From Clostridiales bacterium (GTDB lineage: Bacteria; Bacillota; Clostridia; Christensenellales; Aristaeellaceae): a DNA stretch of 9,317 nucleotides. A program made the translations under genes and the position numbers. Of this stretch, positions 5,871 to 9,317 are shown in pieces (position 1 is the first letter of the stretch; every line of letters starts with the position of its first letter). Where the stretch lies: contig SFOF01000072.1 in the NCBI GenBank assembly GCA_004552515.1, positions 1 to 9,317 on the forward strand. Direction: 5' to 3'. A model generated the notes under the pieces. The model had not been told where the DNA came from, did not search any database, and saw only the letters and a program-made list of their open reading frames with translations.

Positions 5871-6575
5871 TCACATCAGCGCCTTCAGGCAGCGCGTCTC
5901 CCAGCCGCCCATGGCGGCCAGCTCGTCCGGCGTGTGCAGCCAGTGCTCGCCCTGCGGCAGCAGCGTCAGACTGGCGCAGGCCTTGCGCGCGAACGTCTCC
6001 ACCGTCTCGCGGGGAATGAGCGCGTCGCCCTCGGCGCAGAGGATAAACGTCCTCGGCGAAACGGCGTGAACGGGATGCGCGCGCGTCCAGCACAGATAGT
6101 CCCACGAGAGCGTCTGATCGCCCGCGGGGATTTCGCGCTCCTTTTCGAGCCGCGCCTCGCTCACGCCGGACGCCGCCATCATGTCCTTGATCATGCGCTC
6201 CATATCGACCAGCGGCGAGGACAGCAGACACATATCCAGCGGCGCTTCATCAGCGAATGCGGTGAGCGCCATATACGCGCCCAGGCTGATCGCGCGCACG
6301 CCCACGCGCTTCCACATTGAGCGGGCATAATCAAGGACGGCGCGCAGCTCCCTCCCCGCTTCCCAGGGCACGAGCGGCGTATCGTCCTGCCGTCCGCCGT
6401 GGCCGGGCAGATCGACCGCGAGCGTCTGCCAGCCCAGCGGCGCGGCGATTTCGGCAAAGCGCGCGCCCTCCTCCTTGCGTCCGCACAGGCCGTGAACGAA
6501 TATAAAGCCCTTTTCCGACGGCTCCCCGTACAGCGCGGCGGGCATATTGCCGATCATAAACGATTGCGTGTCCAT
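5871..6575 (-). CDS. Alpha/beta hydrolase family protein
   Basis: A 234-residue hydrolase of the alpha/beta fold. The oxyanion-hole region is FVHGLCGRKEE (26-36), followed by the typical VDLPGHGG (54-61). The nucleophile elbow is AISLGA with Ser97; the usual GxSxG has Ala in place of the first Gly, a tolerated variant. The other triad members are probably Asp184 in AEGDALIP and His211 in GEHWLHT. There is no signal peptide, so it should be cytosolic. Similar proteins are carboxylesterases, acyl-transfer or lysophospholipase-like enzymes; the substrate cannot be assigned. The start at 6575 is chosen for GGAGG (6583-6587) 7 nt upstream; an in-frame ATG at 6596 lies upstream of that site. It has its own promoter and terminator and is likely monocistronic. 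Confidence 0.88.
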   Translation of the reverse strand: MDTQSFMIGNMPAALYGEPSEKGFIFVHGLCGRKEEGARFAEIAAPLGWQTLAVDLPGHGGRQDDTPLVPWEAGRELRAVLDYARSMWKRVGVRAISLGAYMALTAFADEAPLDMCLLSSPLVDMERMIKDMMAASGVSEARLEKEREIPAGDQTLSWDYLCWTRAHPVHAVSPRTFILCAEGDALIPRETVETFARKACASLTLLPQGEHWLHTPDELAAMGGWETRCLKALM

Positions 6576-6614
6576 ACACACGCCTCCAAGATACATAAGT
6601 TGTGCAACAATCGT

Positions 6615-6643
6615 ATTATATCATGTGGCGCGCAATGTGTCAA
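6615..6643 (-). promoter_or_regulatory. Perfect-consensus sigma-A promoter of the alpha/beta hydrolase gene
   Basis: TTGACA (6638-6643), a 17-bp spacer and TATAAT (6615-6620) on the - strand, with an upstream TGA giving an extended -10. The -35 box contains the TGA stop codon of the preceding MBL gene. Downstream, near the predicted start site, an inverted repeat GTTG-tg-CAAC (6599-6608) could be an operator. Confidence 0.75.
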
Positions 6644-7446
6644 GAATGACGCAATGTACGCTCTTCCTCGTCGAGCATACTGCGCACCTGACGCGCACAG
6701 TTGTCGAGAAAGCGCCGCCATTCACTCCGATCGACGAAGGGATTGACTGCGCCGTTCATGCGAACCGTCTTTCCGGCGGTGTCGTTCTGCTGGGGATGAT
6801 TGCCGAGCACAATATCGACGTGCTCCTCCATCAGGCGCTGTGCCCCGGCGATAAAATCCTCGCGCAGAGAGAGCGGCAGGCCGCGCTTCTCCAAAAACCA
6901 GCGCTGCATACTGCCCAGCCCTACGCCGCCGTGCATGGCTGCGGTCATGGGCGCGCCGTTCACAGTCGTCTCTATGAAGAAGGCATATGTTCCCTCCGTG
7001 TGGCCGGGCGCGTGAACGCAGCGGATGGTACGGCCGCACAGCGTGAGCGTCTCGCCATCCGAAAACGTCCGTTCAGGCGTGAACGGCTCAGGACGATCGA
7101 GCTTCAGCTCCTCAGCCCATGAAAGATCGCGCCGTCCATCGACAATATCGGCGTCCTCGCGTCCGATGAGCGTCTGCGCTCCCGTGCGCCGCACAATTTC
7201 GGCGGTCGAGCCGTAATGATCGATATGGCCGTGCGAATGAACGACAAAGCGCACGTCCCCAAGGTGAAGCCCCAGCGCGCGCAGATTTTCCTCAACGCCC
7301 GAAAGCATCCCGGGATAACCGCTGTCGATCAATATAAGCCCGTCCCGCCCGATGAGCGCATGGACGGACACCGGCGTTCCGCCGACAAAGGCGATATCGT
7401 CGGTCATCATGACGGGCTGCATATCGCTCTTCCACTGATTCTGCAT
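6640..7446 (-). CDS. MBL-fold metallohydrolase
   Basis: A 268-residue metallo-beta-lactamase-fold protein. The N-terminal strands end in LILIDSGYPG (about 37-46). The metal motif HGHIDH (72-77) supplies His72, His74, Asp76 and His77. A further His149 lies in APGHTEGT, and a late His217 lies in GNHPQQND. The Asp that bridges the two metals in glyoxalase II-type members (usually TGD) is not visible; the equivalent stretch reads TAAMHGGVGLG. Absence of this Asp and the wording APGHTEGT recall subclass B3-like enzymes, but many such proteins are not beta-lactamases. There is no signal peptide, which argues against a secreted lactamase. The start at 7446 is preferred because GGAGG (7455-7459) is 8 nt away; an ATG at 7452 is only 2 nt from it. 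The reaction is unknown. Confidence 0.85.
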   Translation of the reverse strand: MQNQWKSDMQPVMMTDDIAFVGGTPVSVHALIGRDGLILIDSGYPGMLSGVEENLRALGLHLGDVRFVVHSHGHIDHYGSTAEIVRRTGAQTLIGREDADIVDGRRDLSWAEELKLDRPEPFTPERTFSDGETLTLCGRTIRCVHAPGHTEGTYAFFIETTVNGAPMTAAMHGGVGLGSMQRWFLEKRGLPLSLREDFIAGAQRLMEEHVDIVLGNHPQQNDTAGKTVRMNGAVNPFVDRSEWRRFLDNCARQVRSMLDEEERTLRHS

Positions 7447-7480
7447 CTTCATTTCCTCCCCGCCGCGTTTTTGCGTTCTC

Positions 7481-7509
7481 ATTATACGCTTCCTCGCAAC
7501 AGATGGCAA
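7481..7509 (-). promoter_or_regulatory. Sigma-A promoter of the MBL-fold gene
   Basis: TTGCCA (7504-7509), a 17-bp spacer and TATAAT (7481-7486) on the - strand, 11 of 12 positions consensus. The predicted start near 7474 gives a leader of about 28 nt. Confidence 0.72.
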
Positions 7510-7543
7510 GCCTCCGAAATCGCCGTCTCACGCCATATCGTCT

Positions 7544-7573
7544 CCCGAGCACGCGGGAAGACCCGCCCACGCC
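7544..7573. repeat. Degenerate partial copy of the 157-bp repeat
   Basis: This stretch aligns to 7627-7656 of the first full repeat at about three quarters of positions and shares the core gaagacccgccc. It lacks the matching right arm, so it cannot form the 12-bp hairpin. It looks like an eroded or truncated third copy. Confidence 0.4.
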
Positions 7574-7617
7574 GACACCTCTTCTCTCCCAAACGCCCCA
7601 ATCACTCGTCCCACGCT

Positions 7618-7774
7618 TCGCCGTCACCCGGGTACACGGAAAGACCCGCCCGAGTCCAATTTATGCTCGGGCGGGTCGGGCTGTATATCGATGTTACCTA
7701 TTCGCTCCAATGTCCAGACTCGAGCCGCCCGGCGGCAGCGGCGCGGAGTCGGGTTGCGTGCGCGAAGCGGAGTG
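7618..7774. repeat. 157-bp tandem repeat, copy A
   Basis: The unit begins at tcgccgtcaccc and holds, in order: a 12-bp perfect hairpin (7643-7677), a conserved stretch starting ctgtatatcgatg, a short GC hairpin (gccgcc-c-ggcggc, 7724-7736) and gggttgcgtgcgcgaagcgg. It is followed directly by copy B with no gap. About 10 positions differ between copies outside the last 4 bases. Open frames across it are unrelated to any protein I know and lack ribosome sites. Confidence 0.9.
7643..7677 (-). terminator. Hairpin A of the tandem repeat, possible terminator
   Basis: A perfect 12-bp stem, gacccgcccgag with ctcgggcgggtc, and an 11-nt loop tccaatttatg (+ strand). On the - strand it ends in TCTTTCC, a weak U-tract, so it could terminate leftward transcription from the FAD dehydrogenase gene. 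Another role is possible. Confidence 0.5.
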
Positions 7775-7931
7775 TCGCCGTCACCCGGGCACACGGAAAG
7801 ACCCGCCGAACTCCAATTTATGGTTCGGCGGGTCGTGCTGTATATCGATGTTACCTATTCGCTCCAATGTCCAGACTCGAGCCGCCCGGCGGCAGCGGCG
7901 AAGAGTCGGGTTGCGTGCGCGAAGCGGTGCG
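7775..7931. repeat. 157-bp tandem repeat, copy B
   Basis: Offset by exactly 157 bp from copy A with no insertion or deletion. Of roughly ten differences, six fall in the hairpin stem and form three compensatory base-pair changes. The others are one change before the hairpin, one just after it and two near 7900. The 11-nt loop and the 70 nt after the hairpin are nearly unchanged. Confidence 0.9.
7800..7834 (-). terminator. Hairpin B of the tandem repeat, possible terminator
   Basis: A perfect 12-bp stem, gacccgccgaac with gttcggcgggtc, around the same 11-nt loop as hairpin A. On the - strand it is followed by TTTCCGTG. It would be the first of the two 12-bp hairpins met by transcription leaving the FAD dehydrogenase gene. 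Confidence 0.5.
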
Positions 7932-7979
7932 GATGCGGGCACTGCCCGCCGGGTTGCGTGCGCGGAGCGGTGTGGATGC
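7908..7979. repeat. Short direct repeat (29 bp, twice) flanking a hairpin
   Basis: The tail motif of the 157-bp unit, gggttgcgtgcgcg(a/g)agcgg followed by tg(c/t)ggatgc, occurs at 7908-7936 and again at 7951-7979, differing at two positions. Between them, gcgggc (7935-7940) pairs with gcccgc (7944-7949) over a 3-nt loop. The array therefore ends in a third, tail-only copy that reaches to within 5 bp of the FAD dehydrogenase stop codon. Confidence 0.75.
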
Positions 7980-8000
7980 AAACTCAGTTTGCCAGTTTGC
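7978..8000. repeat. Inverted repeat spanning the FAD dehydrogenase stop codon
   Basis: gcaaact (7978-7984) can pair with agtttgc at 7986-7992 or 7994-8000. The stop codon lies inside. There is no U-tract in either direction, so a terminator role is doubtful; it may cap the 3' end of the message. Confidence 0.35.
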
Positions 8001-9317
8001 GGCCCATGAGGACGCCCATGACCGAGGCCATCATCAGGCCGCGCGTCCAGCCGGAGGAATCGCCCAGACAGTGCAGGCCGCGCAGACTGGTGTTAAAGTC
8101 CTCGTCCATCTTGACGCGGTTGGAATAGAACTTCAGCTCGGGCGAATACAGCAGCGTCTCGGTCGAGGCAAAGCCCGGCACGACGTGATCCACCGCCTGA
8201 ATGAAATTGATGATGTTCACCATCGCGCGATAGGGCATCGCGGCGGTGATGTCGCCCGCCACGGCGTCGGGCAGCGTCGGGCGCAGATTCGAGAAGCTCA
8301 GCTCCTTCTGCCAGGTGCGCTTGCCGTCGAGAATATCGCCGTAGCGCTGCACGAGGATGTGGCCCGCGCCCAGCATGTTGGTCAGCTCGCCCACCTTCTG
8401 CGCATAGGCGATCGGCTGATTGAAGGGCACATTGAAATTGTGGCTGCACAGGATCGCCAGATTGGTGTTGTCGCTCTTCAATTCCTTGTAGGAATGGCCG
8501 TTGACCACGGCGAGATTGTTGTCGTAATTCTCCTGGCTCACAAAGCCGCCGGGATTCTGGCAGAACGTGCGCACCTTGTTCTTGAACGGCTTGGGATAGC
8601 CGATCAGCTTGGACTCGTACAACACGTCGTTGACCTTCTCCATGACCTCGTTGCGCACCTCGACGCGCACGCCGATGTCCACCGTGCCCGGCTGATGCGC
8701 AATGCCGTGCTCCGCGCACAGCTTCTCCAGCCAGTCCGCGCCGCGCCGCCCCGTCGCGATCACCGTGTCCTCCGCGAAGATCTCGCGCTCGTTCGAGCCG
8801 TCCGCGTTCGCCACGCGCACGCCCCGGCATACGTCGCCCTCCAGAATCAGCTCGCGGCACTCGCAGCCAAACTCGATCTCAACGCCGTGCTCGAGCAGAT
8901 ACTTCTCGATCGCCAGATAGATGTCGTGCGCCTTCTCCGTGCCCATGTGGCGGATGGGACAGTCCACCAGCTTGAGGCCGGCCTGTATCGCGCGCTTGCG
9001 GATGTCCTTCACGGCCTCGTAATCGCTCACGCCCTCGACGTGCGTGTCCGCGCCGAACTCCAGATAGATCCTGTCCGCATAGTTGATCGTCTCCTGCGCC
9101 AGATCCTCGCCCACCAGCTGCGGCAGATCGCCGCCCACCTCGCAGCTTAACGACAGCTTGCCGTCCGAAAACGCGCCCGCGCCCGAAAAGCCCGTGGTGA
9201 TGTGACAGTAGGGCTTGCAGTTCATGCAGCGGCCCGTCTTCTGCTTGGGGCAGACGCGCTGCTCCACCGAGCGGCCCTTCTCGACGATCATGACGCTCTT
9301 TTTGCTGCCCTGCCGCA
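7984..9317 (-). CDS. FAD-dependent dehydrogenase, COG2509-like (5' partial)
   Basis: A large flavoprotein of the NAD(P)/FAD-dependent oxidoreductase type. The frame stays open upstream of the first visible ATG (9291) to the window edge and reads GSKKSVMIVEKGR. This is the second strand of a Rossmann fold with the Glu that binds the FAD ribose, so the GxGxxG start (roughly 20-25 residues) lies outside. Counting from the Met at 9291, a four-cysteine cluster follows (Cys14, 22, 25 and 29, as CP-x7-CMNC-x3-C), then SGAGAFSDGK (36-45). ATGRRG (179-184) and CLGDSSGWTRGLMMAS (408-423) are the later FAD-binding elements. The family is common in Clostridia, and I know of no settled reaction. The stop at 7984 is followed by the hairpin-rich repeat array. 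About 443 residues are visible, near full length. Confidence 0.88.
   Translation of the reverse strand, partial: RQGSKKSVMIVEKGRSVEQRVCPKQKTGRCMNCKPYCHITTGFSGAGAFSDGKLSLSCEVGGDLPQLVGEDLAQETINYADRIYLEFGADTHVEGVSDYEAVKDIRKRAIQAGLKLVDCPIRHMGTEKAHDIYLAIEKYLLEHGVEIEFGCECRELILEGDVCRGVRVANADGSNEREIFAEDTVIATGRRGADWLEKLCAEHGIAHQPGTVDIGVRVEVRNEVMEKVNDVLYESKLIGYPKPFKNKVRTFCQNPGGFVSQENYDNNLAVVNGHSYKELKSDNTNLAILCSHNFNVPFNQPIAYAQKVGELTNMLGAGHILVQRYGDILDGKRTWQKELSFSNLRPTLPDAVAGDITAAMPYRAMVNIINFIQAVDHVVPGFASTETLLYSPELKFYSNRVKMDEDFNTSLRGLHCLGDSSGWTRGLMMASVMGVLMGRKLAN

Noticed and set aside
7681..7720. Promoter inside the repeat unit on the - strand (TTGGAG, 18 bp, TATACA)
   Set aside because: Both boxes are poor matches compared with the near-consensus promoters elsewhere in the window, so it is not counted.
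7618..7979. CRISPR array
   Set aside because: Units are 157 bp with near-identical content throughout; there are no short repeats with unique spacers of uniform length and no cas genes.
7691..8128. Repeat-containing + strand open frames across the 157-bp units
   Set aside because: 157 is not a multiple of 3, so successive copies fall in different frames. The paired stem changes follow base pairing rather than codon logic, and there is no ribosome site.
7216..9150. A 644-codon open frame on the + strand opposite the FAD dehydrogenase and MBL genes
   Set aside because: It is antisense to two genes with clear motifs and crosses the repeat array. Its composition (rich in Arg, Ala, His, Val) is typical of the reverse complement of GC-rich coding sequence.

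Overview
The window looks like a piece of a high-GC chromosome from a Gram-positive, Clostridia-like bacterium (phylum Bacillota). Several signs support this. Most genes have strong GGAGG-type ribosome binding sites. Five intergenic regions carry near-consensus sigma-A promoters (TTGACA / 17-18 bp / TATAAT). There are U-tailed hairpin terminators, and the gene families (small alarmone synthetase, COG2509-type FAD dehydrogenase) are common in Clostridia. The lineage is an inference from these signals; there is no rRNA or tRNA in the window to confirm it.

Layout from left to right: (1) the C-terminal DNA-binding part of an AraC-family regulator on the + strand, cut by the left edge; (2) all other genes on the - strand, starting with a beta-propeller glycosidase-like protein (GH43-type fold) convergent with the AraC gene; (3) a 313-bp gap with a strong promoter, a candidate terminator and a 7-bp inverted repeat; (4) a three-gene operon, TetR regulator, ABC ATPase, ABC-2 permease, with overlapping genes, a perfect-consensus promoter and a candidate operator; (5) a strong intrinsic terminator, then a two-gene overlapping operon encoding a (p)ppGpp synthetase (RelQ/RelP-like) and CdsA phosphatidate cytidylyltransferase; (6) a 366-bp, lower-GC, inverted-repeat-rich gap; (7) an alpha/beta hydrolase and an MBL-fold metallohydrolase, each with its own promoter; (8) a ~470-bp gene-free stretch with a tandem pair of 157-bp repeats, each with a perfect 12-bp hairpin; (9) a FAD-dependent dehydrogenase cut by the right edge.

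Genes that probably work together are the TetR-ABC cassette (an exporter with its own repressor) and the alarmone synthetase-CdsA pair, whose 7-nt overlap implies translational coupling between stringent signalling and phospholipid synthesis. The rest appear to be single-gene transcripts.

The most unusual item is the 157-bp repeat pair at 7618-7931. The two copies are about 93% identical, yet three base pairs of the hairpin stem have changed on both sides at once while the 11-nt loop is unchanged. This is direct covariation evidence that the stem itself is under selection or is maintained by a palindrome-based process. I do not recognise the element as a known family.
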